Source: Mesorhizobium loti
GTDB taxonomy: Bacteria; Pseudomonadota; Alphaproteobacteria; Rhizobiales; Rhizobiaceae
Length of the DNA stretch: 64,000 nt
Assembly: GCF_013170705.1 (NCBI RefSeq)
Contig: NZ_CP033334.1
Coordinates: forward strand, 2,023,501-2,087,500
Reading direction: 5' to 3'
In this document: positions 17,462 through 26,395 of the stretch, in pieces
How positions within the stretch are numbered: the first letter of the stretch is position 1
How the letters are laid out: every line of letters starts with the position of its first letter
Notes under the pieces: generated by a model
Databases searched by the model: none
The model's input: the letters and a program-made list of their open reading frames with translations, nothing else
What the model was told of the DNA's origin: nothing
Translations under genes and position numbers: made by a program

Positions 17462-18280
17462 ATGGAGAAAGCACGGCCCGCCAGCCTTGCATCGTCTGAT
17501 ACCGTGGGGGTGACCAACCCTGGCGGATCAAGCCCCTTCGTGCTCACCTGCGATCACGCCTCCAACTTCCTGCCCGCCGAATTCGGTACGCTCGGCCTTG
17601 CCGCCGAGGACCTGTCCCGCCACATCGCCTGGGATCCCGGCGCGCTGCCGGTTGCGCTGCGCATGGCGCAGGCGCTCGATGCGACGCTGGTCGAAAGCCG
17701 AATTTCGCGCCTCGTCGTCGACTGCAACCGGCCGCTCGATGCGCCGGACCTTGTGCCGCCGGTCAGCGAAACGACGGTCATTCCCGGCAATGCCGGCCTG
17801 TCGGAAAAACAGCGCGCGGCGCGGGTCGCCCTGTCATGGCAGCCGTTTCACGGCGCCATCGAGCGCATCGTCGAGGAACGGCTGGCGCGCGGCCAGGAGA
17901 CCCGGCTGGTTTCCGTGCATTCCTTCACGCCCGTCTACAAGGGCCGCGACCGGCCCTGGCATATCGGCATCATCCACGATGAGGACCGTCGGCTGGCCTC
18001 GCCGCTGATATCGGCGCTCAGGCGGCTTGCCGGCATCACCGTCGGCGTCAACGAACCCTATTCGCCAGCCGACCGCGTCTATTTCACGCTGGAACGGCAT
18101 GCGCGCTCGCGCGGGCTACCCTGCGCGATGATCGAAATCCGCAACGATGAAATCTCCGGCGAGACCGGGCAGCGGAAATGGGCGGATCTGCTCACGGGCA
18201 TTTTTTCGGATCTGGAACCAGAGGAGGCCACGCGGCCCAGATCGCATTCAGTCAGAAAGTCAGTCCAATCGGCCAGCTGA
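17462..18280 (+). CDS. N-formylglutamate amidohydrolase family protein
   Basis: The 272-residue enzyme carries the FGase family motifs: LTCDHASNFLPAEFG (residues about 27-41, metal ligands), LVVDCNRPLD near 82, LVSVHSFTPVYKG near 150 and MIEIRNDEISGE near 221. Family members hydrolyse N-formylglutamate to glutamate and formate, but many paralogues are not in histidine operons. Here no hut gene is near; instead the next genes are an amine-type permease, a glutamine-synthetase-like ligase and two dehydrogenases, so hydrolysis of a gamma-glutamyl intermediate is a reasonable alternative. First gene of the plus-strand unit; 21 bases precede the permease. Confidence 0.8.
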   Translation: MEKARPASLASSDTVGVTNPGGSSPFVLTCDHASNFLPAEFGTLGLAAEDLSRHIAWDPGALPVALRMAQALDATLVESRISRLVVDCNRPLDAPDLVPPVSETTVIPGNAGLSEKQRAARVALSWQPFHGAIERIVEERLARGQETRLVSVHSFTPVYKGRDRPWHIGIIHDEDRRLASPLISALRRLAGITVGVNEPYSPADRVYFTLERHARSRGLPCAMIEIRNDEISGETGQRKWADLLTGIFSDLEPEEATRPRSHSVRKSVQSAS

Positions 18281-18301
18281 AAAACAAACAGGGGACTTCC
18301 A

Positions 18302-19858
18302 ATGGCAGCACCGGGTTATACAGACGTTGACAAGGCGGAGGACGTCAAGCACCTCCACAGCATGGGCTATGCCCAGGAACTGGAGCGGCGGCTAAGCCGC
18401 TTTTCGAATTTCGCGGTTTCTTTCTCGATCATCTGCATCCTGTCGGGCGGTATCAATTCGCTGGCCCAGGCAACCTCCGGCGCCGGCGGCATCGGTATCG
18501 GCATCGGCTGGCTGGTCGGCTGCTTCGTGTCGCTGACCTTTGCCGTTGCCATGTCGCAGATCAGCTCGGCCTATCCGACGGCGGGCGGCTTGTATCACTG
18601 GGGTTCGATCCTCGGCAATCGCGGCACCGGCTGGGTGACCGCCTGGCTCAACCTGCTCGGCCTGATCACCGTGCTGGGCGCCATCAATGTCGGCACCTGG
18701 ACGTTCTTCGTCGGCGCCTTCGGGCCAGCGCTGGGGATTGACGGCTCGCTGACCAACCAGATGATCTTCCTGGTCATCATCACCGGCGCACAAGCCTTGA
18801 TCAACCATCTCGGCATCAAGCTGACGGCGAAGCTGACCGACTTCTCGGGCTACCTGATCTTCTTTGGCTCGATCCTGATCGCGGTCGTCTGCTTGTTCTC
18901 CGCCGAGACCTGGGATTTCAGCCGTCTCTTCACCTTCCACAACTATTCGGGCGACGCCGGCGCCGGTGTCTGGCCGTCCGTCTCCAATGCATGGGTGTTC
19001 GCACTCGGCCTCTTGCTGCCGATCTACACGATCACCGGCTACGACGCTTCGGCCCACACCTCCGAGGAAACCATCAAGGCGGCTTCCTCGGTGCCGCGCG
19101 CCATGGTCATGTCGGTGATCTGGTCGGCCGTTTTCGGCTATCTGTTCCTGGCCGCTTTCGTGCTGATGATCCCGAATATGGACGATGCCGCCAAGCAGGG
19201 CTGGAACGTATTCTTCTGGGCCTTCGACCAGCGCGTCAGCCCCGGCCTCAAGGAGTTCGTCTACCTCGTCGTGTTCATCGCGCAGCTTCTGTGCGGTCTC
19301 GCCACCGTCACTTCGGCGTCGCGCATGATCTTCGCCTTCTCGCGTGACGGCGGCCTGCCCGGCTCGGCGGCACTCGCCAAGGTCAGCCCGACCTATCGCA
19401 CGCCGGTGGCGGCGATCTGGACGGCATCCATCCTGTCGGTGCTGTTCGTCTGGGGCTCGACGCTGGTTTCGGTCGCCGGGACCTCGGCCTACACCATCGT
19501 GGTGTCCTGCACCGTCATCTTCCTGTTCCTGTCCTTCACCGTGCCGATCGTGCTCGGGATGCTGGCCTGGGGCACGCCGAAGTGGGACAAGATGGGGCCT
19601 TGGAACATGGGGCGCGGCGTGTTCATGCTGTTCGCCTTCCTGTCGATCGTGTCGATGATCCTGATCTTCATCATCGGCATCCAGCCGCCGAACGATTGGG
19701 CGCTCTACATCACCGTGGGCTTCTTCGTTCTGACGGCGATCGTGTGGTTCGCCTTCGAACGCAACCGCTTCCAGGGGCCGCCGCTCGGCGACATCATCGC
19801 GGCGCGTCAGGCGGCGATCAAGGCGGCGGAACAGGCGGTCGGCGAAACCGGCCACTGA
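18302..19858 (+). CDS. APC superfamily amino acid/amine permease
   Basis: The 518-residue protein has about twelve membrane helices. The helix-1 motif SFSIICILSGGINSLAQA and the segment MSQISSAYPTAGGLYHWGS are those of the amino acid/choline transporter branch of the APC superfamily, which includes GABA, choline and ethanolamine permeases. A GGGGA ribosome-binding site precedes the ATG. Located between the amidohydrolase and the ligase it probably imports the amine substrate of the cluster. It is followed by a strong stem-loop (19874-19908). Confidence 0.85.
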   Translation: MAAPGYTDVDKAEDVKHLHSMGYAQELERRLSRFSNFAVSFSIICILSGGINSLAQATSGAGGIGIGIGWLVGCFVSLTFAVAMSQISSAYPTAGGLYHWGSILGNRGTGWVTAWLNLLGLITVLGAINVGTWTFFVGAFGPALGIDGSLTNQMIFLVIITGAQALINHLGIKLTAKLTDFSGYLIFFGSILIAVVCLFSAETWDFSRLFTFHNYSGDAGAGVWPSVSNAWVFALGLLLPIYTITGYDASAHTSEETIKAASSVPRAMVMSVIWSAVFGYLFLAAFVLMIPNMDDAAKQGWNVFFWAFDQRVSPGLKEFVYLVVFIAQLLCGLATVTSASRMIFAFSRDGGLPGSAALAKVSPTYRTPVAAIWTASILSVLFVWGSTLVSVAGTSAYTIVVSCTVIFLFLSFTVPIVLGMLAWGTPKWDKMGPWNMGRGVFMLFAFLSIVSMILIFIIGIQPPNDWALYITVGFFVLTAIVWFAFERNRFQGPPLGDIIAARQAAIKAAEQAVGETGH

Positions 19859-19873
19859 CCTCGACCATCAAGG

Positions 19874-19908
19874 CCATGGCCGGCATCGAGCCGGCCATGG
19901 TTTCGTTT
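19874..19908 (+). terminator. Strong intrinsic terminator-like stem-loop after the permease gene
   Basis: An 11-base perfect stem CCATGGCCGGC (19874-19884) pairs with GCCGGCCATGG (19890-19900) around a five-base loop and is followed by TTTCGTTT. It lies between the permease and the GS-like gene and may partially terminate transcription or protect the upstream mRNA. It also crowds the ATG at 19919. Confidence 0.65.
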
Positions 19909-19945
19909 ATCCCTTTCAATGACCAAGCACTGGAGTGCCGAAGGA

Positions 19946-21316
19946 ATGGCCGGAAATTTCTCGTTCGATCAGTTGAAGAAAGCGGTCTCCAGCGGCGAGA
20001 TCGACACGGTTCTGGCCTGCATCGTCGACATGCAGGGCCGGCTGGCGGGAAAACGGTTCCTGGCGCAGTACTTCGTCGATTCCGCGCATGACGAAACGCA
20101 TGGCTGCAACTATCTCCTGGCCGCCGACATCGATATGGAGCCGGTGCCCGGCTACAAGGCGGCGAGCTGGTCGAAGGGCTATGGCGATTTCGTCATGAAG
20201 CCGGACCTTGCCACGCTGCGGCGCATTCCCTGGCTGGAAAAGACCGCGCTGGTGATCTGTGACGTGCTTGACCACCACACCCATGACGACCTGCCGCATT
20301 CGCCGCGCGCGATCCTGAAGAAGCAGGTCAAGCGGCTGCAGGAGCGCGGCTACATCGGCTACTTCGCTTCCGAACTCGAATTCTATCTGTTCAACGAGAC
20401 CTACGATTCCGCACGCAAGAAGCACTGGCAGGGCCTTGATACCGCTTCGCCCTATATCGGTGACTACCAGATCGGCATCACCACCAAGGAAGAAGGTGTC
20501 ATGCGCCGGCTTCGCAACGAGATGGAAGCGGCCGGTATCCCGATCGAGAACTCCAAGGGCGAATGGGGCCCGGGCCAGGAAGAGATCAATGTGCGCTACG
20601 CCGAAGCGCTCGACATGGCCGACCGGCACGTCATCCTGAAGAACGGCGCCAAGGAGATCGCCGAGTCCGAAGGCAAGGCGATCTCGTTCATGTCCAAGTA
20701 CAATTACGGGCTCGCCGGCAATTCCAGCCACATCCACAATTCGCTGTGGAGCGCCGACGGCAAGACGCCGCTGTTCTTCGACAAGAAGGCCGACTGGACG
20801 CTGTCGACGCTCGGCCAGCAATGGGCGGCAGGGCAACTGAAATACGCCAAGGAATTCACCTGGTTCCTGGCGCCCTACATCAACTCCTACAAGCGTTTCC
20901 AGGCCGGCACCTTCGCGCCGACCAAGATCATGTGGAGCGAGGACAACCGCACCGCCGGCTTCCGCCTGTGCGGCGAGGGCACCAAGGGCATCCGCATGGA
21001 GTGCCGCATCGGCGGCGCCGACCTCAACCCCTATCTCGCCTTCGCCGCGCTGATCGCCGCCGGCCTTGCCGGCATCGATGAGAAGCTGGAGTTGCAGAAG
21101 CCTTTCGTCGGCGATGCCTATCAGGCATCTCGCCTGCCGGAGATCCCGAAGACGTTGCGCGATGCGACCGAGACGCTGGCGAAGTCGAAGATGCTGAAGC
21201 AGGCGCTCGGCGAGGACGTGCTCGAACATTATGTCCACACGGCAAAATGGGAGCAGTTCGAATACGACCGCCGCATTACGGATTGGGAACTGCACAGAGG
21301 GTTCGAGCGGTACTAG
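19946..21316 (+). CDS. Glutamine synthetase-like gamma-glutamyl-amine ligase
   Basis: The 456-residue protein has the GS catalytic fold: SELEFYLF (metal Glu), GEWGPGQEEINVRYAEA (Glu ligands), AGNSSHIHNSLW (His ligand and Asn), and GFRLCGEGTKGIRMECRIGG (ATP and substrate Arg). The adenylylation-loop sequence of housekeeping GlnA is not apparent, as expected for the PuuA/GlnA3/GlnA4-type ligases that join glutamate to polyamines or ethanolamine with ATP. The start is placed at 19946; an ATG nine codons upstream at 19919 is in frame but abuts the stem-loop and lacks a ribosome-binding site. Together with ALDH, Fe-ADH and the amidohydrolase it suggests gamma-glutamylation of an amine. Confidence 0.85.
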   Translation: MAGNFSFDQLKKAVSSGEIDTVLACIVDMQGRLAGKRFLAQYFVDSAHDETHGCNYLLAADIDMEPVPGYKAASWSKGYGDFVMKPDLATLRRIPWLEKTALVICDVLDHHTHDDLPHSPRAILKKQVKRLQERGYIGYFASELEFYLFNETYDSARKKHWQGLDTASPYIGDYQIGITTKEEGVMRRLRNEMEAAGIPIENSKGEWGPGQEEINVRYAEALDMADRHVILKNGAKEIAESEGKAISFMSKYNYGLAGNSSHIHNSLWSADGKTPLFFDKKADWTLSTLGQQWAAGQLKYAKEFTWFLAPYINSYKRFQAGTFAPTKIMWSEDNRTAGFRLCGEGTKGIRMECRIGGADLNPYLAFAALIAAGLAGIDEKLELQKPFVGDAYQASRLPEIPKTLRDATETLAKSKMLKQALGEDVLEHYVHTAKWEQFEYDRRITDWELHRGFERY

Positions 21317-21329
21317 GGTAGCAGCCAAC

Positions 21330-21440
21330 GTCGGCGCTGCCCCCACCCTTTCCCGGCGAGAATGGGAAGGGCGCCACCGTCGGAGCGCTTCCCTTCTCCT
21401 TTCCACGGGAGAAGATGCGGAGGATGAGGGTAGCGCCAAA
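21330..21440. repeat. REP-like palindromic element between the ligase and ALDH genes
   Basis: The 167-base gap holds two G/C-rich hairpins: one around CCCTTTCCCGGCGAGAATGG (21346-21371) and one with CTTCTCC and GGGAGAAG arms (21393-21414), ending in GATGAGGGTAGC. The order (clamped purine/pyrimidine arms next to a GATGAGGG end) matches the extragenic palindromes common between rhizobial genes. It may shape mRNA stability inside the operon. Confidence 0.55.
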
Positions 21441-21483
21441 CCGTGTGATTTTCGATTGTTGTAAAAGTACGAGGACTTGCAAA

Positions 21484-22872
21484 ATGACCGAAACGGTCAA
21501 ACTCATTACCCCCATTGACGGCTCGATCTATGCCGAGCGGCCCGTGGCAACGGACCAGGCGATCAATGCCGCTGTCGAGCGCGCCAAGGCGGCGCAGGAG
21601 AAATGGGCCGAAACGCCGATCGTCGAGCGCGGCAAGTACATGCTGGCGATGCTCGAAGCGCTGGTCGCGATGACCGACGAGATCGTGCCCGAGATCGCCT
21701 GGCAGATGGGGCGTCCGGTGCGCTATGGCGGCGAGTTCGGCGGTGTCAAGGAACGCACCAATTACATGGTCGAGATCGCCGAGGCGGCGCTGAAATCCGT
21801 GCCGGCATCCAACCCGAAGGACGGCTTTCGGCGTTATGTGAAGAAGGATCCGCTCGGCTTGGTCATGGTGATCGCGCCCTGGAACTATCCCTATCTGACC
21901 GCCGTCAACACGATCGTGCCGGCGCTGATGGCAGGCAACGCCGTCATCCTCAAGCATGCGGCGCAGACGCTGCTAGTCGGCGAGCGCTTTCAGCAGGCCT
22001 TCGACAAGGCCGGCCTGCCCAAGGGCGTGTTCCAGAACATCGTGCTCAACCACGCCCAGACCGAAAAGCTGCTTGGTTCTGGCAAGATCGACCATGTCAA
22101 TTTCACCGGTTCGGTCGGCGGCGGCCGCGCCATCGAAAAGGCGGCGGCGGGCACCTTCATGACGCTCGGCCTCGAGCTTGGCGGCAAGGATCCGGCCTAT
22201 GTGCTGCCCGACGCCAAAATGGATCATGCTGTCGCCAACCTGGTCGACGGCGCCTTCTACAATTCCGGCCAGTGCTGCTGCGGCATCGAGCGCGTCTATG
22301 TGCACGAGAAGGTCTATGACGAGTTCGTCGAGGGCTTCATCGCCGAGACCAGGAACTACGTCGTCGGCAATCCACTGGAGCAGGCCACGACTATGGGGCC
22401 GATGGCGCAGGCGCGCTTCGCCGACCTGATCCGCGAGCAGAAGGCAGAGGCGTTGCGCAAGGGCGCCAAGGCGCACATCAACATGAAGGTGGCTAACGAC
22501 AGGGCGGGCTCGCCCTATCTGGCGCCGGAGGTGCTGACCCACGTCGACCATCAGATGAGCGTCATGCGCGAGGAGAGCTTTGGCCCGATCGTCGGCATCA
22601 TGAAGGTGCGCAACGACGAGGAGGCGATCGCGCTGATGAACGACAGCCCCTATGGGCTGACGGCCTCGATCTGGACCAGGGATACCGAGCATGCGGTGGC
22701 GATCGGCAACCGCGTCGAGACCGGCACGGTGTTCATGAACCGCTGCGACTATCTCGATCCGGCCCTGGTCTGGACCGGCGTCAAGGACACCGGCAAGGGT
22801 GCGGCACTGTCAGCCATCGGTTACGATAATCTGACCCGGCCGAAATCCTTCCACCTGCGCGAAGCCATCTGA
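21484..22872 (+). CDS. Aldehyde dehydrogenase family protein
   Basis: The 462-residue NAD(P)-dependent enzyme contains VMVIAPWNYPYL (cofactor loop), FTGSVGGGRAIEKAAAG, the catalytic base LELGGKDPAYVL near 235 and the nucleophile region NSGQCCCGIERVYV near 268. It oxidises an aldehyde to an acid. The start at 21484 is supported by a GAGGA ribosome-binding site ten bases upstream; the longer open frame to 21415 runs into a repeat element. Following the GS-like ligase and preceding an alcohol dehydrogenase, it probably converts a gamma-glutamyl aldehyde. The start of the next gene follows the stop by 18 bases. Confidence 0.9.
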   Translation: MTETVKLITPIDGSIYAERPVATDQAINAAVERAKAAQEKWAETPIVERGKYMLAMLEALVAMTDEIVPEIAWQMGRPVRYGGEFGGVKERTNYMVEIAEAALKSVPASNPKDGFRRYVKKDPLGLVMVIAPWNYPYLTAVNTIVPALMAGNAVILKHAAQTLLVGERFQQAFDKAGLPKGVFQNIVLNHAQTEKLLGSGKIDHVNFTGSVGGGRAIEKAAAGTFMTLGLELGGKDPAYVLPDAKMDHAVANLVDGAFYNSGQCCCGIERVYVHEKVYDEFVEGFIAETRNYVVGNPLEQATTMGPMAQARFADLIREQKAEALRKGAKAHINMKVANDRAGSPYLAPEVLTHVDHQMSVMREESFGPIVGIMKVRNDEEAIALMNDSPYGLTASIWTRDTEHAVAIGNRVETGTVFMNRCDYLDPALVWTGVKDTGKGAALSAIGYDNLTRPKSFHLREAI

Positions 22873-22890
22873 TTTTTCGAAAGACAAGCA

Positions 22891-24063
22891 ATGTCCAAGC
22901 TGATCTCCAAATGGAACTACCCCACCACCGTCCGCTTCGGCGCCGGGCGCATCAAGGAATTGCCGGAGGTCCTGGCGGCCACCGGCATCAAGCGGCCGCT
23001 CTTCGTCACTGATCCGGGCCTGGCGAAACTGCCGGTCGTCGCCTCGACGCTGAAGATTCTCGACGATGCCAAGGTGCCCTACGGCGTCTTCTCGGAGGTG
23101 AGACCGAACCCGGTCGAGTCCAACCTCACCGCCGGCATTGCCGTGTTCAAGAAGGGCAAGCATGATGGCGTCATCGCCTTCGGCGGCGGCTCGGCGCTCG
23201 ATCTCGGCAAGCTGATCGCCTTCCAGGCGGGCCAGACGCGGCCGGTGTGGGATTTCGAGGATGTCGGCGACTGGTGGACGCGCGCCAACTCCGACGCCAT
23301 CGCTCCGATCATCGCGGTTCCGACCACGGCTGGTACCGGATCGGAGGTCGGCCGCGCCGGCGTCATCACCAATGAGGAGACGCACACCAAGAAGGTCATC
23401 TTCCATCCGAAGCTGCTGCCGGCGATCGTGATCGCCGATCCGGAGCTGTCGGTTGGCATGCCTGGCTTCATCACCGCCGGCACCGGCATGGATGCGCTTG
23501 CCCACTGCCTCGAGGCCTATTGTGCGCCGGGCTACCATCCGATGGCCGATGGCATCGCTGTGGAGGGCATTCGCCTGGTGTTCGAGAACCTGCCGAAGGC
23601 CTTCGCCAACGGCAAGGACCTCGTCGCGCGCGCCCATATGATGAGCGCGGCCGCCATGGGCGCCACCGCTTTCCAGAAGGGGCTGGGCGCCATCCACTCG
23701 CTGTCGCATCCAGTCGGCGCGCTCTACGATACCCATCACGGCATGACCAATGCCGTGTTCATGCCCTATGTGCTCGCCTTCAATCGCGACTCCATCGAGG
23801 AGCGTATTGCCCGGCTCGCCGCCTATTGCGGCATCAAGGGAGGCTTCGATGGCTTTGCCAAGGCCATCATCAAGCTGCGCAAGGAGTTGAAGGTGCCGCA
23901 CGCGCTTCCGGGCCTGATCAAGGGGCTCGACATGGACAAGAAACGCAAGGCGCTGATCGCGGACATGGCGGTGGTCGATCCCACGGCCGGCGGCAACCCG
24001 GTCAAGCTCACCAAGAAGGCGGCGCTGACGCTGCTGGAAAACGCTATCGCCGGCACGATCTGA
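22891..24063 (+). CDS. Iron-containing alcohol dehydrogenase
   Basis: The 390-residue group III alcohol dehydrogenase has the GGGSALDLGKLIAF cofactor motif near 96, PTTAGTGSEVGRAGVI near 148, and the metal-binding residues in AHCLEAYCAPGYHPMADG and GAIHSLSHPVGALYDTHHG. Such enzymes interconvert alcohols and aldehydes with NAD(H). Encoded directly after the ALDH gene and with the same spacing as an operon, it may oxidise a hydroxyl of the amine substrate before the ALDH step. Its presence is what distinguishes this cluster from a plain polyamine (Puu) pathway. Confidence 0.9.
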   Translation: MSKLISKWNYPTTVRFGAGRIKELPEVLAATGIKRPLFVTDPGLAKLPVVASTLKILDDAKVPYGVFSEVRPNPVESNLTAGIAVFKKGKHDGVIAFGGGSALDLGKLIAFQAGQTRPVWDFEDVGDWWTRANSDAIAPIIAVPTTAGTGSEVGRAGVITNEETHTKKVIFHPKLLPAIVIADPELSVGMPGFITAGTGMDALAHCLEAYCAPGYHPMADGIAVEGIRLVFENLPKAFANGKDLVARAHMMSAAAMGATAFQKGLGAIHSLSHPVGALYDTHHGMTNAVFMPYVLAFNRDSIEERIARLAAYCGIKGGFDGFAKAIIKLRKELKVPHALPGLIKGLDMDKKRKALIADMAVVDPTAGGNPVKLTKKAALTLLENAIAGTI

Positions 24064-24186
24064 CGGCGTATGACTGCCAGAAAATTGATCTGGAAAATCA
24101 GGGCGAACCAAGGGGGAAAGGATGAAATGCAAGGCAGAAAGTGTTTAGCCGGAAAAATAAGTGACGGCTAATTGCTACAGTCGGTT

Positions 24187-24204
24187 AAAAAGAGTTAACT
24201 TTTT
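24187..24204. promoter_or_regulatory. AT-rich near-palindrome in front of the ABC importer operon
   Basis: AAAAAGAGTTAACTTTTT centres on GTTAAC in the 243-base gap between the Fe-ADH and the binding-protein gene. It could end the upstream transcript (T-run after a stem) or act as an operator of the transport operon. The rest of the gap has no recognisable gene; TTTCAT and ATGAAA arms flank 24233-24255. Confidence 0.35.
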
Positions 24205-24306
24205 CTGCTGCCGGCCAAGGGTTTCACAAAGCTTTCATCTGGCTGTCACATGAAAACGATACCGCATCGCAGGCGTTCAACAGCGTCAGTTCAACGGAGA
24301 GAACAC

Positions 24307-25413
24307 ATGTTCAAATTCACGGGGAAGGTGCTTTCCCTTTCGGCCGCGACCCTTATGGTGTCGTCGGTGATTTCGTCCGCGGCTTCGCTGGACGATCTCG
24401 TCAAGGCGGCGAAGGCCGAGGGCCAACTCACCACCATCGCGCTGCCGCATGACTGGTGCGGCTACGGCGACGTCATCGCCGGCTTCAAGGCGAAGTATCC
24501 GGAAATCACCATCAACGAACTCAACCCCGATGCCGGCTCCGGCGACGAGGTCGAGGCTATCAAGGCCAACAAGGACAACAAGGGCCCGCAGGCACCCGAC
24601 GTCATCGACGTTGGCCTGTCCTTCGGCCCGACCGCCAAGGCCGACGGCCTGCTGATGCCTTACAAGGTGTCGACCTGGGACTCGATCCCGGACAGCGCCA
24701 AGGATGCCGATGGCGCCTGGTACGGTGACTATTATGGCGTTCTCTCGTTCATGGTGAACAAGGACCTGGTCAAGGAATCGCCCAAGGACTGGGCCGATCT
24801 CCTGAAGCCGGAATTCGCCAATTCGGTCGCGCTTGCCGGTGATCCGCGCGCTTCCAACCAGGCCATCCAGGCCGTCTACGCCGCCGGCCTTTCCGGTGGC
24901 GCGGCTGCTGGTGAAGCCGCCGGCACCGCCGGCCTCGACTTCTTCAAGAAGCTCAACGCCGCCGGCAATTTCGTTCCGGTCGTCGGCAAGCCGGCAACGC
25001 TCGCCCAGGGCCAGACCCCGATCCTGATCAACTGGGACTACAATGCGCTCGCCGGCCGCGATACGCTGAAGGGCAACCCGCCCGTCGACGTCATCGTGCC
25101 GAAGACCGGTGTGGTCGCCGGCGTCTATGTGCAGGCGATCAGCGCCTATGCGCCGCATCCGAACGCAGCCAAGCTGTGGATGGAATACCTCTATTCCGAC
25201 GAAGGCCAGATCGGCTGGCTGAAGGGCTATTGCCACCCGATCCGCTTCAACGATCTCGCCAAGAACGGCAAGATCCCCGCGGACGTGCTGGCCAAGCTGC
25301 CGCCGGCGGAATCCTATGCCTCGGCCGCGTTCCCGACGCTCGACGAGCAGGGCAAGGCCAAGGAAGCGATCAGCAAGAACTGGGACGCCGTTGTCGGCGC
25401 CAACGTGAAGTAA
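24307..25413 (+). CDS. ABC transporter periplasmic substrate-binding protein
   Basis: The 368-residue protein opens with a signal peptide (VLSLSAATLMVSSVISSAAS, cleavage near residue 25) and then reads as a type II periplasmic binding protein of the iron/polyamine/phosphonate-like SBP_bac_6/8 group, with PDVIDVGLSFGPTAKADGLL and DGAWYGDYYGVLSFMVN. The start at 24307 has a GGAGAG ribosome-binding site; an in-frame ATG at 24250 would add a non-signal extension. It is followed by a strong stem-loop and the permease, permease and ATPase genes. Ligand unknown; an amine, amino acid or organophosphonate would fit the family. Confidence 0.88.
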   Translation: MFKFTGKVLSLSAATLMVSSVISSAASLDDLVKAAKAEGQLTTIALPHDWCGYGDVIAGFKAKYPEITINELNPDAGSGDEVEAIKANKDNKGPQAPDVIDVGLSFGPTAKADGLLMPYKVSTWDSIPDSAKDADGAWYGDYYGVLSFMVNKDLVKESPKDWADLLKPEFANSVALAGDPRASNQAIQAVYAAGLSGGAAAGEAAGTAGLDFFKKLNAAGNFVPVVGKPATLAQGQTPILINWDYNALAGRDTLKGNPPVDVIVPKTGVVAGVYVQAISAYAPHPNAAKLWMEYLYSDEGQIGWLKGYCHPIRFNDLAKNGKIPADVLAKLPPAESYASAAFPTLDEQGKAKEAISKNWDAVVGANVK

Positions 25414-25426
25414 GACTTGAAATCCA

Positions 25427-25454
25427 CCGGGCGGCCGCGAGGCCGCCCGGTTTT
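25427..25454 (+). terminator. Intercistronic stem-loop after the binding-protein gene
   Basis: A perfect 10-base stem CCGGGCGGCC / GGCCGCCCGG encloses a GCGA tetraloop and is followed by TTTT. Such structures between a binding-protein gene and its permeases usually stabilise the 5' message and let only part of the transcripts continue, giving excess binding protein. Confidence 0.8.
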
Positions 25455-25477
25455 CCCTCGAAGACGGTAGCCGGCGC

Positions 25478-26395
25478 ATGACCGATCTTACGCTTTCAAA
25501 TCAGGCACTCGCCACCAAGCCCGCGCCGCCGAACGAGGCGACCGCCTTCCGCCTGCCGACGCAATGGATCGGCGTGGCGCCCTTCTTCATCTTTGCCCTG
25601 ATGTTCTTGATCCTGCCCACGCTTTATCTCGTGCTGGGCGCGTTTCAACGCGGTGACGGCTCCTTCACCCTGGACAACATCCTGCAGCTGGTCACCGACC
25701 CGTCGATCAGCGCCTCCTATTGGGTTTCGATCAAGATCAGTTTCTGGTCGGCCATCATCGGCGCCTTTGCCGGCCTCGCAATAGCCATCGCCATCGTGCG
25801 TGGCGGCCTGCCAGGCTGGACGCGCTCCGCAACCCTGACTTTTTCGGGTGTCGCCTCCAATTTTGCCGGCTTGCCGCTGGCGTTCGCGTTCCTGGCAACG
25901 CTTGGCCGCGTCGGCATCGTCACCACGCTTTTGCGTGACGTCCTCAATATCAATATCTATGCGATGGGCTTCAATTTCCTCACCACTTCGGGCCTGATCG
26001 CGGTCTATCTGTTCTTCCAGATCCCGCTGATGGTGGTCATCATCGTGCCGGCCATCGACGGATTGAAGAAGGAATGGGGCGAGGCGGCGGCCACGCTTGG
26101 CGCCACGCAGTCGCAGTATTGGCGCATGGTGGTCATTCCGGTGATATGGCCGAGTTTCCTCGGCACCGTCATCCTCCTGTTCGCCAATGCGTTCGGCGCC
26201 ATCGCCACGGCTTACGCCTTTGCCGGTCCGGCGCTCAACATCGTTCCCATCAAGCTCTATTCGCAGATCAATGGTGACGTGCTGCACAATCCGCAGCTTG
26301 GCTATGCCATCGCCTTCGGCATGATCGTCATCACGGGCTTGGCCAACGTCTTCTACATCTGGTTCCGGACTCGCTCCGAAAGGTGGCTCAAATGA
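25478..26395 (+). CDS. ABC transporter permease (PotB-like)
   Basis: The 305-residue membrane protein has six predicted helices, starting with GVAPFFIFALMFLILPTLYL, and the inner-membrane coupling EAA motif GEAAATLGATQSQYWRMVVIP. It belongs to the PotB/AfuB-like permeases used with the polyamine/iron type of binding proteins. The stop overlaps the next permease gene (ATGA), so both halves are made in equal amounts. It forms the channel with the protein encoded at 26392. Confidence 0.9.
   Translation: MTDLTLSNQALATKPAPPNEATAFRLPTQWIGVAPFFIFALMFLILPTLYLVLGAFQRGDGSFTLDNILQLVTDPSISASYWVSIKISFWSAIIGAFAGLAIAIAIVRGGLPGWTRSATLTFSGVASNFAGLPLAFAFLATLGRVGIVTTLLRDVLNINIYAMGFNFLTTSGLIAVYLFFQIPLMVVIIVPAIDGLKKEWGEAAATLGATQSQYWRMVVIPVIWPSFLGTVILLFANAFGAIATAYAFAGPALNIVPIKLYSQINGDVLHNPQLGYAIAFGMIVITGLANVFYIWFRTRSERWLK

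Noticed and set aside
18392..19855. 487-residue minus-strand frame opposite the APC permease
   Set aside because: Antisense shadow with no hydrophobic or conserved segments; the plus-strand permease is unambiguous.
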